Positions 1-9,063 of a DNA stretch of 64,000 nucleotides are shown here, piece by piece. The notes below the pieces were generated by a model. The model made no database searches, was not told the origin of the DNA, and saw only the letters and a list, made by a program, of their open reading frames with translations. The translations under genes and the position numbers were made by a program. Source of the stretch: CBDATG01 sp965200145 (lineage in GTDB: Bacteria > Chloroflexota > Dehalococcoidia > Lucifugimonadales > Lucifugimonadaceae); contig CBDATG010000002.1 in the NCBI GenBank assembly GCA_965200145.1, positions 682,001 to 746,000 of the forward strand, written 5' to 3'. Numbering within the stretch: position 1 is the stretch's first letter; each line of letters opens with the position of its first letter.

Positions 1-2882
1 GGGGCCTTGGTGAGAAGTATGTTGTTCGAGTCGTAATCGGTGCAATTGTTTGATTTACAGGCCGCGAGCCGCGCGAGGTACCTCCTGCCCGACCCGCCAA
101 TCAATCCTGTGAAAGTGTGGCTGGTATCTGTTGAATCGAGTGTCTCGCTGCCGACCCGCGAGTCATATCTTTTACCATCCGCGCTTGCATACAACTTCAG
201 TGAGTACGTAAATCCAGAGAGCAAGGTGAAACTCGCGATGACGCTCTTGCCATCCGCCCCGGACCCGATCGTGGGCGTAGCCTGCACCTGAGCCGGCGCC
301 ACGTATTTCGCGTCGGAGTACTCGGACAAGTCAGTGCAGTCCGTGAACTCGGAATCGGTGCAACGGCGGACACCAACCCGGTACCACTTGCCTCTGTCGA
401 CATCGGACAGTTTCTTGCCCGACAAAGTGCCGCCTGTGTAGTCCGAGAAACCTGACGTCTCCGAGTCGGACTGCTGGAACAGAAGCTGGTCATGCGCTGT
501 GCCCCTGGCGGTGTACGTGACCGTGAGGTCGTCGTCGGAGACGGTGATCGTGGGTTTGCCAGGCGACGAGGGTAGGTAGGGTACTGGGACCCAGACGGAC
601 CATCCGGACCAGTCATCGTCGCCACCACAGTCCGTGCGGTCGGTATCGACGCAACGCCTAACACGGAAGCGGTACTCATCGCCACGGTCAACATTGCGGC
701 GGATGAATCTCGTGCCAGTGACATCGTCGTCAGCCTCCGCGCTTCCATCACCGGTCGTGCCGATGGTGCGGCCGTCCATGTCTATGATGTCGTACGACCG
801 TCCCTCCCTGCTGTAAGTCGCAGTCAGCGTGCGCTTCAATCGCGAAAGTCTGAGATTCGTGGCCAGCTTAGGGACGACCTTCCACGCCGACCAGTCAGAC
901 CAGTCTTCCCTACCGCCGCAGTCGGTACGGGCCCGGTCAACGCAGCGCCTGACGCGGAAGCGGTACTCGTAGCCCCTGTCAACGTTGTTGCGGATGTATC
1001 TGGTACCGGTGACGTTGTCATCGTCAACCTCTGAATTGCCGTCGCCGGAAGCACCGATCAGACGGCGGTTCATGTCAATCTTGTCGTAAGAAGTGCCCTC
1101 TCTGCTGTAACTCGCAGTCAGGTCATCCGTCACACGCGCAATGCTCAGACCCGTGGCAAGCTTCGGGACCACCTTCCACGCAGACCAGCCGGACCAGTCT
1201 TCCGTACCGCCGCAGTCCGTGCGGGCACGGTCAACGCAGCGCCTGACGCGGAAGCGGTACTCATAGCCCCTGATGACTCTGTTGCGGACGTAACTCGTAC
1301 CGGTGACGTTGTCATCGTCAACGACTGAATTGCCATCGCCGGAAGCACCGATCAGACGGCGGTTCATGTCGATCTTGTCGTACGACGTGCCCTCCCGGCT
1401 GTAACTCGCAGTCAGATTAACCTTGACGCGCGAGATGCTCAGACCCGTGGCAAGCTTCGGGACCACCTTCCACGCAGACCAGCCGGACCAGTCTTCCGTA
1501 CCGCCGCAGTCCGTGCGGGCACGGTCAACGCAGCGCCTGACGCGGAAGCGGTACTCGTAGCCCCTGATGACTCTGTTGCGGACGTAACTCGTACCGGTGA
1601 CGTTGTCATCGTCAACGACTGAATTGCCATCGCCGGAAGCACCGATCAGACGGCGGTTCATGTCGATCTTGTCGTACGACGTGCCCTCCCGGCTGTAACT
1701 CGCAGTCAGATTAACCTTGACACGCGAGATGCTCAGACTCGTGGCAAGCTTCGGGACCACCTTCCACGCAGACCAGCCGGACCAGTCTTCCGTACCGCCG
1801 CAGTCGGTACGGGCACGGTCAACGCAGCGCCTGACGCGGAAGCGGTACTCGTAACCCCTGACGACGCCACGGACATAGCTGCGAGATGTCTCATCCTCGT
1901 GGGCACGGTTGACCGTCGCGAAGTCAGTGAGTTTAGTCTCGCCTATCACACGACGGTCGATGTCGATGACATCGTAAGTACCGGCCTCCGCACTGTACGA
2001 CGCTGTAAGTTCAGCCTTCGAACGTGAAAGGCTCAGACTAGTGGCCAGCTTAGGGACTTCCCGCCAACTAGACCATCCGGACCAGCGGTCGCACCCTGAG
2101 CGCGTGCTGGTAGTGCACCTCTCAACACGAAACCGGTACTCTTTGCCGCGAGTCGCCGTCCAGTTGTGGCCGCTGCCGTTGACATTGGATACCACCTCGG
2201 TGCCGTTTCCCGCGGCACCGATCGCCTTGTTCGCAATCACAATCTTGTCCCATGATTTACCGGTTGCCGTGTATGTCGCAGTCAAACGGTCTTGGCTTCG
2301 AGACAACACCAAAGCGGTAGCGGGCCTTGGCACATACACGCTCGGACTGAATCGACTCCAATCTCCGCAATCCGATTCGCTCCGCCACACACGGCATCTC
2401 TTCGCACGGAGTTTATAGAAGTAACCGCGCTGGACACCGTAGAAATCTACCTCTCGGTTCCCGTCCCAAGTGCTACGGTTTAACCGGAACGTACCCGTCG
2501 CGGTCGTGGACCTGTGCAACTCGAATTTGTATGAGTGCTGCCTGGTTGGGCCCCATACGATTACTTTGTACGATGCCTTCAAATTCGCGATTATGGTAGG
2601 GAAAGATACGACCGGTGTGGCAATGCTGTGCGGTGCGGGAGGTGGGCAACGCGGGTCGCCAGGATCGATCTCGCAGTCTTCCTGCTCGCCCTGCACGGCA
2701 GGCCGCTCCACCCCATACCCGATATCCCCAGGCGCGTCCTCCGAACCCGGCTCAGGCAACTCCGGGCCTTCCGCCTCCGGATCCTGCGCCAGCGTGAGCT
2801 GCACCCCGAGCACCAACACAAGCAACATCGCAACCGCGAACGTAGCCGTCACAGAGAGTCGCAAATGTGAAACGTATCTCAT
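1..2882 (-). CDS. Large secreted Fn3-like repeat protein, C-terminus cut by window edge
   Basis: The minus-strand frame is open from an ATG at 2882 to position 1 with no stop, giving about 960 residues so far. Residues 1-32 form a signal peptide (basic start, Leu/Val-rich core, then A-Q). A short acidic Pro-rich linker with two Cys follows, then seven or eight modules of about 95-100 residues. Each module reads roughly 'Y-D-x-I-D ... G-Y-E-Y-R-F-R-V-R-R-C ... D-C-G-G ... W-S-G-W-S-A-W-K-V-V-P-K-L-A-T', which fits a fibronectin type III-like beta sandwich with a conserved Cys pair. Six modules carry WSxWSxW. Neighbouring modules are almost identical in DNA. The role is unknown; a surface or secreted binding or adhesion protein is an inference. 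Minus-strand ORFs of about 67 aa in this stretch are shadows in another frame. Confidence 0.85.
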   Translation of the reverse strand, partial: MRYVSHLRLSVTATFAVAMLLVLVLGVQLTLAQDPEAEGPELPEPGSEDAPGDIGYGVERPAVQGEQEDCEIDPGDPRCPPPAPHSIATPVVSFPTIIANLKASYKVIVWGPTRQHSYKFELHRSTTATGTFRLNRSTWDGNREVDFYGVQRGYFYKLRAKRCRVWRSESDCGDWSRFSPSVYVPRPATALVLSRSQDRLTATYTATGKSWDKIVIANKAIGAAGNGTEVVSNVNGSGHNWTATRGKEYRFRVERCTTSTRSGCDRWSGWSSWREVPKLATSLSLSRSKAELTASYSAEAGTYDVIDIDRRVIGETKLTDFATVNRAHEDETSRSYVRGVVRGYEYRFRVRRCVDRARTDCGGTEDWSGWSAWKVVPKLATSLSISRVKVNLTASYSREGTSYDKIDMNRRLIGASGDGNSVVDDDNVTGTSYVRNRVIRGYEYRFRVRRCVDRARTDCGGTEDWSGWSAWKVVPKLATGLSISRVKVNLTASYSREGTSYDKIDMNRRLIGASGDGNSVVDDDNVTGTSYVRNRVIRGYEYRFRVRRCVDRARTDCGGTEDWSGWSAWKVVPKLATGLSIARVTDDLTASYSREGTSYDKIDMNRRLIGASGDGNSEVDDDNVTGTRYIRNNVDRGYEYRFRVRRCVDRARTDCGGREDWSDWSAWKVVPKLATNLRLSRLKRTLTATYSREGRSYDIIDMDGRTIGTTGDGSAEADDDVTGTRFIRRNVDRGDEYRFRVRRCVDTDRTDCGGDDDWSGWSVWVPVPYLPSSPGKPTITVSDDDLTVTYTARGTAHDQLLFQQSDSETSGFSDYTGGTLSGKKLSDVDRGKWYRVGVRRCTDSEFTDCTDLSEYSDAKYVAPAQVQATPTIGSGADGKSVIASFTLLSGFTYSLKLYASADGKRYDSRVGSETLDSTDTSHTFTGLIGGSGRRYLARLAACKSNNCTDYDSNNILLTKA
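859..2040 (-). repeat. Tandem 294-bp coding repeats inside the Fn3-like gene
   Basis: The module landmark encoding P-K-L-A-T recurs at 859, 1153, 1447, 1741 and 2041, i.e. spacings of 294, 294, 294 and 300 bp. Comparing 1151-1444 with 1445-1738 by eye I find only two differences, both silent. The unit from 1739 matches the same sequence for about 110 bp and then diverges; the unit from 859 is clearly diverged. This pattern indicates very recent duplication or gene conversion of the central modules. Confidence 0.9.
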
Positions 2883-3009
2883 CTCAGATGTCCAGCACTC
2901 GAGTAGCTGCCGCGATATTACCACACTTCCGACGACAACGCCGAACGAATCCTAAGAATCGTGACAGTCAGGAAACCGTCACTTTGACAATCGCAAACCT
3001 CCCCTCCAA

Positions 3010-3086
3010 TTCACGACGATATTCGTCACACAGGCGCGCGGCTACAGCTCGCGCATCTCGGCTATCAGCGACTCCACGCTTGCCCT
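3010..3086. repeat. Left copy of a ~77-bp direct repeat: remnant of the pntB 3' end
   Basis: This stretch matches 9064-9140 with about 7 mismatches in 77 positions, in the same orientation. The right copy is the last 15 or so codons of pntB plus 32 bp downstream. Here the same codons (A-S-V-E-S-L-I-A-E-M-R-E-L, then TAG) survive on the minus strand with no pntB body in front, so this is a truncated remnant. A small inverted repeat, GACGA-tat-TCGTC, is kept in both copies just past the stop. The two copies bracket the four lipoprotein-type genes. Confidence 0.85.
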
Positions 3087-3128
3087 CACAGCATGCAGGC
3101 CGGCTCCGCACTGCACCGCCTGCCCCTA

Positions 3129-4859
3129 CTATGGCACGCGCAACACGAACGGCGCTGATGGCGCGCTCTCACCGTGCTCATTCACCGCGATCACCGTGTA
3201 GGTGTACTGCGCACCGGCGAGCGGCAGATGACGGTCCGTGTACTCCGCGAGTTCCGCCGGGATCTCAGCCACGACGATCTCGGTGCCCAGGCTGTCAACG
3301 CGCATGATCTTGTAGGTCGTGACCTGCGAGCTGACGGGAGCCGTCCATGCCAGGTCCACCTCCGGTTGCGGGGCCGTCCGCAACTCCCCGCGAAGGCCTG
3401 TTGGAGCGGTAGGGATCAGTGGCGACGGCGGTGGCGGCGTGAACGTGAAACCTGGAACTTCGAGCGCCCCCATCAACTTGATGTACTCGTAGACTGATGA
3501 CAGTTCCGGCGACGATATAAACGAGGGTGCATTGGCCGAGTCGCCAATCTTGCCGTCGTACAGCTTGACGTAGTGCGCCATCGCCGCTTTCGTGTCAGTC
3601 ACGAAAGCATCGAGGGCGGGCTCCAGCTCATCCAAGTACACCGATTCGTCATCGCTCCCGACTCTGTACCTGCTCACACCGACGATCGCATCGTCATCGC
3701 GACGTTGTACATCCCACAAGGAAGTGGCTCTCCATGCGCCCACAGAAGCATCCAGGGGAGTCGTCAACCAGAAAATCCACTCGTATCCCTCCAAAGACGC
3801 GGTCAGAGGACTCGTGATGTCCGCGAAGTACGCGGAATCTCGCTCGACGGTGCCGAAGTCGGGAGAGATTTCGTCTACCGAACGTCCTCCGGACTGAAAC
3901 GTGATGCGGGATGGACCTGTTCCGAAGACGTACTCACGCACAGCGATATCCGTATAACATTCAATGGCTGTCCCAGGACTCCACGTTTCCAACGTATCGG
4001 TCTCCGAACCCTTAAGGAGGATGGATGGTGGCACATACGATGCGCACCTGGTGGATCCAGGAACCGCAACTCCTCTGACGATGAAGTGCGGCGCGGTGTA
4101 CCAGAGGTCGAACTTCCAATCAACCCATTCCCTGACGTTGAACGGCGGCCATGGCTCCCAGATGTCCGCCAGAAAGTTGGGATTCTTGAGACTCGGGTAT
4201 TCCCAAGGCACGCGTCGTTCGCAGGGGTCTTTGCTAGAGCCGGGGTAAGGAGCGCAAGGCTCAACATACGCATCGAAGTAATGTGCCGTTACGGTTGGTC
4301 GGGCGGTCGCGTCTGCCACGGTCGGCTCGGTCTCAACCGTCGGAGTGTCCAACTCCGGGCTCGCGGTTACTTCCTGCCTGTCGGCAACCGATGTCGACTC
4401 GGGAACGACTTCGGTGCCCACAGAAAGCGGTGTCGCAGTTGGCGGAACGGCGGTCACCGTGGGCCTGGGCGGTGGCGGAATCGCAGTGGCGGTAGGTTCC
4501 GGCGATGCTGCTATTGGTGTGCTTGCGACACCGACCGAAGTCGTAACGCGATCGGCCGCCGTGGCGGTAGATGTCAAGCTAGGTGACGCGACCGATTCAA
4601 CAGTCACCGGAGCGGTAGCGATGCTTTCAGTAGCTGTCGCGCGAACCACGACAGTCGCAGTCAACGTCGGAGTCGCTTGCACGAGGGATGTTGGCACCGC
4701 TTCATCTACAGCGACGGTGACTTCGTCAGCACGATCGGTTGGCAGCACCGCGGGCACCGGCATCGGCGTTGCGACTCCATTGCACGCGACAACGAGCGCA
4801 ACAAACAATCCGATCCCAGATATCAAGGTACGAAGTCGGTATATGGATGAGGACGACAT
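3129..4859 (-). CDS. Lipoprotein with Cys-rich unknown core and C-terminal Fn3 domain (paralogue 1)
   Basis: 576 aa from the ATG at 4859, chosen because the next residues form a lipoprotein signal ending L-V-V-A-C (Cys26); an in-frame GTG 27 bp upstream would spoil it. Residues about 30-190 are a Thr/Ala/Pro/Val-rich linker of the kind that spans a cell wall. The core (about 195-480) has the landmarks C-A-P-Y-P-G-S-S-K-D-P-C-E-R-R, V-R-G-V-A-V-P-G-S-T-R-C, C-Y-T-D-I-A-V-R-E-Y, and W-D-V-Q-R-R-D-D-D-A-I-V-G-V. The last 90 residues are a clear Fn3 domain. Three paralogues follow upstream in the same orientation. I do not recognise the core; an outer-surface location is inferred from the lipobox. 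Confidence 0.85.
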   Translation of the reverse strand: MSSSSIYRLRTLISGIGLFVALVVACNGVATPMPVPAVLPTDRADEVTVAVDEAVPTSLVQATPTLTATVVVRATATESIATAPVTVESVASPSLTSTATAADRVTTSVGVASTPIAASPEPTATAIPPPPRPTVTAVPPTATPLSVGTEVVPESTSVADRQEVTASPELDTPTVETEPTVADATARPTVTAHYFDAYVEPCAPYPGSSKDPCERRVPWEYPSLKNPNFLADIWEPWPPFNVREWVDWKFDLWYTAPHFIVRGVAVPGSTRCASYVPPSILLKGSETDTLETWSPGTAIECYTDIAVREYVFGTGPSRITFQSGGRSVDEISPDFGTVERDSAYFADITSPLTASLEGYEWIFWLTTPLDASVGAWRATSLWDVQRRDDDAIVGVSRYRVGSDDESVYLDELEPALDAFVTDTKAAMAHYVKLYDGKIGDSANAPSFISSPELSSVYEYIKLMGALEVPGFTFTPPPPSPLIPTAPTGLRGELRTAPQPEVDLAWTAPVSSQVTTYKIMRVDSLGTEIVVAEIPAELAEYTDRHLPLAGAQYTYTVIAVNEHGESAPSAPFVLRVP

Positions 4860-5001
4860 GGCACACCAGCAATCAACACGGCACACAGCTGCCCGCGACT
4901 ACGCAGGATAGCATGCGTTGCAACGAAGGGCGTGTAACGTGCAAATTATCCGCGTCGCCGTGACCTCAACACCTACCGGCTGGGCACTGCACCGCCTGCC
5001 C

Positions 5002-6783
5002 CTAAGGCACTCGTAGCACGAACGGCGCTGATGGCACGCTTTCGCCGTGCTCATTCACCGCGATAACCGTGTAGGTGTACTCCGCACCAGCGATCGGCAG
5101 GTGACGATCCGTGACCTCCACGAACTCAGCCGGGATCTGAGCCACGACGGTCTCGGTGCCAAGGTTGTCAGAACGCATTATCTTGTAGGTAGTTACCTGC
5201 GAGCTGACAGGAGCAGTCCAAGCTAGGTGGATCTCAGATTGCGTGGCCGTCCGCAACTCCCCGCGAAGGCCTGTTGGAGCGGTAGGGATCAGTGGTGACG
5301 GCGGTGGCGGCGTGAACGTGAAGCCGGGAACTTCGAGCGCCCCCATCAACTTGATGTACTCGTAGATTGACGACAGCTCTGACGAGTTGATCAGCGAAGG
5401 TGCTTCAGCGGATTCGCCCACTTTCCCATCGTACGAATCAACGTAATGCGCCATCGCCGCCTTCGTTTCGACTACAAAGTCCTCAAGCGCGGGCTCCAAC
5501 CGATCCAGGTGTTCCGATCCGTCGTGACTACGATTTCTCGAGTCGCTTACTGCGACGACAACACCGTCGCCACGAACTTGCACATCCCAAATCATCGCCG
5601 GGTCCCATGCAGCATGTGAGGCATCAAGCGGAGCAGATAACCAGAAAATCCATTCGAATCCTTCCAGAGACTCGGCTAGCGGGCTCGTGATATTTGCGAA
5701 GTAAGCGTCATCGCGTGCTACTGTGCCAAAGTCATCGGAGTCTTCGTCTACCGAACGCTCGCCTGAGGTATACGTTATGAGAGACGGACCCGATCCGAAG
5801 ATATACTCCCGGACAGCGATATCGGTATAGCAGTCAATGTCTGTCCAAGCATCCCACACAATCAACGAATCGGTCGCGGATGCCCTGAGGAGCACGGATG
5901 GCTTGTGTGACGTGCACCTCGTTGAACCGGGAACAGCGACACCCCTTACTATGACATGTGGCACTGTGTACCAATATTCAAATGCCCAATCAACCCATTC
6001 CAGAGCCGTATACGGCGGCCAAGGCGCCCAGATGTCCGCGACAAAGTTGGGATTCTTGAGACTCGGGTATTCCCAAGGCACGCGTCGTTCGCAGGGGTTT
6101 TTGCTAGAGCCGGGGTAAGGAGCGCAAGGCTCAACATACGCATCGAAGTAATCTGCCGTTACGGTTGGTTGGGCAGTCGCGTCCGCCACCGTCGGCTCGG
6201 GTTGAGCCGTCGGAGTGTCCAACTCAAGAATCGCGGTGTCGACCTGCCCTGTACCAGCTTGCGCATCGACAACTGATGTCGGTTCGGGTACGACCTCGCT
6301 AGGCACAGAAAACGGTATCGCAGTTGGCGGGAAAGCTGTGGCAGTGGCGGTAGGTTCTGGCATTGGCATTGCCGCGGTCGCAGTAGGTTCTCGTGTTGGC
6401 ACCGTCGCCGTGGCCATGGGTCCAGATGTTGGCACTCTCGTCAGCGAGATGGGCGTTGCTGACGGCCTTGTCGCCGAGTCGGACTCGTGTGCTACCAACG
6501 TTTCAACTACGGCGGTGTGCTGGTCGTAAATCGCCTCCGCCGTTGCACTGGCGGACATATTCCGATGTCGCTGTTCTATCTCTAACAAGGCTGACCAGGT
6601 AGCTTCGACTTCACCCTGACTTAGCGGGCAGTCAATCGGCGGTCCGCAGAAAGTGCCTATAGACGCTCCGCCAGATCGCAGGAAAAAGTACGAGAACACG
6701 ACGAGCAATGCGAGCACGATAACCAGTGTTGTCGAAATGCAACGCACTGGCGTCGCAACGCAACGTCCAAGTTTGCGAATCAT
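5002..6783 (-). CDS. Membrane-anchored paralogue with the same Cys-rich core and Fn3 domain (paralogue 2)
   Basis: 593 aa; the ATG at 6783 has a strong AGGAGG five bases upstream. Instead of a lipobox it starts with a single uncleaved-looking transmembrane helix (about residues 17-36, T-T-L-V-I-V-L-A-L-L-V-V-F-S-Y-F-F). Then come a short region containing two Cys, a Thr/Ala/Pro linker rich in P-T-A-T-A repeats, the shared core (P-C-E-R-R-V-P-W; T-R-C; C-Y-T-D-I-A-V-R-E-Y-I-F-G-S-G-P) and a C-terminal Fn3 domain. Core and Fn3 are nearly co-linear with paralogue 1, and similarity even extends past the stop codon into the 3' flank, so the two arose by tandem duplication while their N-terminal anchors were swapped. 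Function unknown. Confidence 0.85.
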   Translation of the reverse strand: MIRKLGRCVATPVRCISTTLVIVLALLVVFSYFFLRSGGASIGTFCGPPIDCPLSQGEVEATWSALLEIEQRHRNMSASATAEAIYDQHTAVVETLVAHESDSATRPSATPISLTRVPTSGPMATATVPTREPTATAAMPMPEPTATATAFPPTAIPFSVPSEVVPEPTSVVDAQAGTGQVDTAILELDTPTAQPEPTVADATAQPTVTADYFDAYVEPCAPYPGSSKNPCERRVPWEYPSLKNPNFVADIWAPWPPYTALEWVDWAFEYWYTVPHVIVRGVAVPGSTRCTSHKPSVLLRASATDSLIVWDAWTDIDCYTDIAVREYIFGSGPSLITYTSGERSVDEDSDDFGTVARDDAYFANITSPLAESLEGFEWIFWLSAPLDASHAAWDPAMIWDVQVRGDGVVVAVSDSRNRSHDGSEHLDRLEPALEDFVVETKAAMAHYVDSYDGKVGESAEAPSLINSSELSSIYEYIKLMGALEVPGFTFTPPPPSPLIPTAPTGLRGELRTATQSEIHLAWTAPVSSQVTTYKIMRSDNLGTETVVAQIPAEFVEVTDRHLPIAGAEYTYTVIAVNEHGESVPSAPFVLRVP

Positions 6784-7010
6784 CCCGTCCTCCTACCGTC
6801 TCCGCCGGAAAATCGCGCGTGTCATAAGCCTCCTATGCCGTCCTAGGAATGACGCGAGGGCATGCAAACGTAAAAGCTCCTGACTTTGGTAATTTGTCAG
6901 CATGTGGACCGCGTCATACGGGATTGGTGCACGGTGCGATCAGGCGCGTCATCGTGCCCTCAAAGTCTAGCAAGCTGGTGCGACCCTGACTCTGGTACGG
7001 AATAGGAAAC

Positions 7011-7973
7011 TCAACGGTTGCGTTCGGGCGCAGGCTTAGGAGTGATACCTGCAACTTCGTACGCGCCCAGCTCTCTAAGCTGCTCGAGCAGGAACCTACG
7101 ATTTGCATCCGAGACCAGCTTTGGACTGTCAGTGTCCTCGCCGACCCGTCCGCCGAATTCGACCGACAACTTGGCGTGGGCATCGCGAATCTTCTGCTGA
7201 AGGTCCGCGAGCGGATATTCGTAATCGGATTTGTTGTCGAAATGTCCTGTGAATGAATACAACTCGTGCTGACCAACGATGGCACCATCTGTCCGACGCT
7301 GGACATCCCAGACATCTCCTAAGCCCCATTCGGCCCATGCCATGTTGAGAGGGCGCGCCAGCGCGATTACGAATTCATATCCTCCCATCATTTCCTCGAT
7401 CGGTTCCACCAATCTGGCGTAGTAACCGGTAGTACCATACCCTTCAACCGTGGTCGGAACTCTGTATCGCCATCCGACAACGACCGGAAGGGTCTTGGGG
7501 CCAGTTCCGACGATGTACTCGCTCAGGGAGATATCAACGAAGCACACCTCACCCACGAACTCGGAATCCGAATAACCTGGTCCGTCATCCTGTCCGCCAA
7601 AAACATAGTCGGTGTACTCAACGCAACGCGTCGTATTTGGAAGCACTGTACCGCGAATCACCAACTGCGGAGTCATCAAACCTCCAGCGGCACCACCACG
7701 TTGCCACATCCCACGGTATCGCCCTTCAATGTCGATCGGCAGGTCAGGTGTGCGAATGTAACCTGACGCGTACGTCGGCGGATACAACCGGACAATCCAT
7801 CCCTCCCGCCTTTCGCAAGGATCAATCGATGAACCATGAATCCGGGTACACGCCGGCTTCGTCTCCTCAAGGTAGCTCGGCGACTCGTCACGCCAGCTGA
7901 AGTCAGATTCGCAGGCGAGTAGCAACAACGAAACTACAGAGGTCCCGATGAAGGAGTAGATTAGTCGCAACAT
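7011..7973 (-). CDS. Short lipoprotein with the shared Cys-rich core (paralogue 3)
   Basis: 320 aa from the ATG at 7973; a GTG seven codons upstream is possible, but the ATG places the lipobox normally (S-L-L-L-L-A-C, Cys21). It lacks both the Thr/Pro linker and the Fn3 domain and is essentially the core alone: P-C-E-R-R-E-G-W, V-I-R-G-T-V-L-P-N-T-T-R-C, C-F-V-D-I-S-L-S-E-Y-I-V-G-T-G-P, W-D-V-Q-R-R-T-D-G-A-I-V-G, then a helical tail with L-R-E-L-G-A-Y-E-V-A-G-I-T. The tail matches the E-Y-I-K-L-M-G-A-L-E-V-P-G-F-T seen before the Fn3 domain in paralogues 1 and 2, so the core ends there in all four. Confidence 0.85.
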   Translation of the reverse strand: MLRLIYSFIGTSVVSLLLLACESDFSWRDESPSYLEETKPACTRIHGSSIDPCERREGWIVRLYPPTYASGYIRTPDLPIDIEGRYRGMWQRGGAAGGLMTPQLVIRGTVLPNTTRCVEYTDYVFGGQDDGPGYSDSEFVGEVCFVDISLSEYIVGTGPKTLPVVVGWRYRVPTTVEGYGTTGYYARLVEPIEEMMGGYEFVIALARPLNMAWAEWGLGDVWDVQRRTDGAIVGQHELYSFTGHFDNKSDYEYPLADLQQKIRDAHAKLSVEFGGRVGEDTDSPKLVSDANRRFLLEQLRELGAYEVAGITPKPAPERNR

Positions 7974-8095
7974 TGATCCGCTCAATTCCTGCACTCACAG
8001 GTGCTTATGAGGCCACGCATCGTCGCGCCCTCAAAGCATAACAGCTTGATCCGATAATACGGCACGCCGTCACACCTTCACGCGTCGCACCCAGG

Positions 8096-9040
8096 TCACT
8101 TTGCGTCAGAAGCCAGGCCGCGAACCGGCGGAGGTGCAATAGGCGTAATGCCGGGAACGTCGTACGCGCCCAACTCGCGCAACTGGGCCAGGAACGTATC
8201 CCGATGCGCGTCTGCCGCGATCTTCGGTCTGTTCGGATTGGCGGTGATCCGTCCACCGAACTCGGCGGACACGGTGGCGTGAGCGTCGCGCATCTTCCGC
8301 TGAAGCACTGCCAACGGGTACTCGAAGTCAGATACGTTGTTGGCGCGGAAGATATCGATCCACCAAGAGACACCCACGATGGTCCCGTCGTCCCGGCGTT
8401 GAACATCCCAGAGGTTGTCAATGTGCCACGCACCGTCCACCAGATTAAACGGACGCACGAGATTGGATATGAACTCTTTGCCTTCGATCGACCTGCTGAT
8501 GCGATCCTCAAACCTCCCGAAATACTCAGGCGTACCATATCCTTCCTCGTCCGTCCACGCGGGTACCCAAGGCACCACTACTTCCAATCGCGCAGGTCCG
8601 CGATTCACGATGTACTCGCGGACCGCTATGTCCACATAGCAGACAACGAGTGTCGTGTCGGATTCCGGTGCGAATTTCTCATGCTTACCGGTGTCGTAGT
8701 GCAAGGCATGAACTTCGGTGCATCTCGTTGAGTTCGGAACCACGATGCCGCGTAGTATCACTTGAGGTGTGCTCGACGCTCCGTAACTCCATTCACGTCT
8801 GAATTCCTCTTCTGGTTCAAGCGGCAACGAACCGAGTACGTCAGTAGAGTAATGAGCCTGGACCCGAGGGTATGTGTCAATCGCCCAAGGAATCCTGCGT
8901 TCGCACGGTTCGTTCAACGCGCCTTCAATTGGCACGCAAGGCGGCAATGCATCATCCATGAATGAACGGTCGGATGAACCGCACGCGAGCAACAATGAAA
9001 CCGCGCCTGTCCCTAATAGTGAGACGAATAGTCGAAACAT
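8096..9040 (-). CDS. Short lipoprotein with the shared Cys-rich core (paralogue 4)
   Basis: 314 aa from the ATG at 9040 (a TTG lies immediately before it). The lipoprotein signal ends S-L-L-L-A-C (Cys20) and is nearly the same sequence as that of paralogue 3, marking these two as the closest pair. Core landmarks: P-C-E-R-R-I-P-W, L-R-G-I-V-V-P-N-S-T-R-C, C-Y-V-D-I-A-V-R-E-Y-I-V-N-R-G-P, W-D-V-Q-R-R-D-D-G-T-I-V-G-V-S, and L-R-E-L-G-A-Y-D-V-P-G-I-T near the end. Its start is about 55 bp from the end of pntB, with the right copy of the direct repeat between them. Function unknown. Confidence 0.85.
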   Translation of the reverse strand: MFRLFVSLLGTGAVSLLLACGSSDRSFMDDALPPCVPIEGALNEPCERRIPWAIDTYPRVQAHYSTDVLGSLPLEPEEEFRREWSYGASSTPQVILRGIVVPNSTRCTEVHALHYDTGKHEKFAPESDTTLVVCYVDIAVREYIVNRGPARLEVVVPWVPAWTDEEGYGTPEYFGRFEDRISRSIEGKEFISNLVRPFNLVDGAWHIDNLWDVQRRDDGTIVGVSWWIDIFRANNVSDFEYPLAVLQRKMRDAHATVSAEFGGRITANPNRPKIAADAHRDTFLAQLRELGAYDVPGITPIAPPPVRGLASDAK

Positions 9041-9063
9041 CAACGGTCAAACCGCCCTCGAGA

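Noticed and set aside
1145..1642. Minus-strand ORFs of 67 aa repeating every 294 bp (also at 836 and 2033)
   Set aside because: They lie in another frame of the large Fn3-like gene and repeat only because that gene repeats; the real frame is open throughout and gives domain-like protein.
850..2050. CRISPR-like array
   Set aside because: The 294-bp period without spacers and the open reading frame show these are protein modules.
2470..2955. Plus-strand 161-aa ORF
   Set aside because: Antisense to the signal-peptide region of the Fn3-like gene; composition (Ser/Pro/Gly/Thr runs) is the mirror of that coding strand.
3573..4586. Plus-strand 337-aa ORF
   Set aside because: Antisense to lipoprotein paralogue 1, whose frame has a lipobox, an Fn3 domain and three paralogues; the antisense frame has none.
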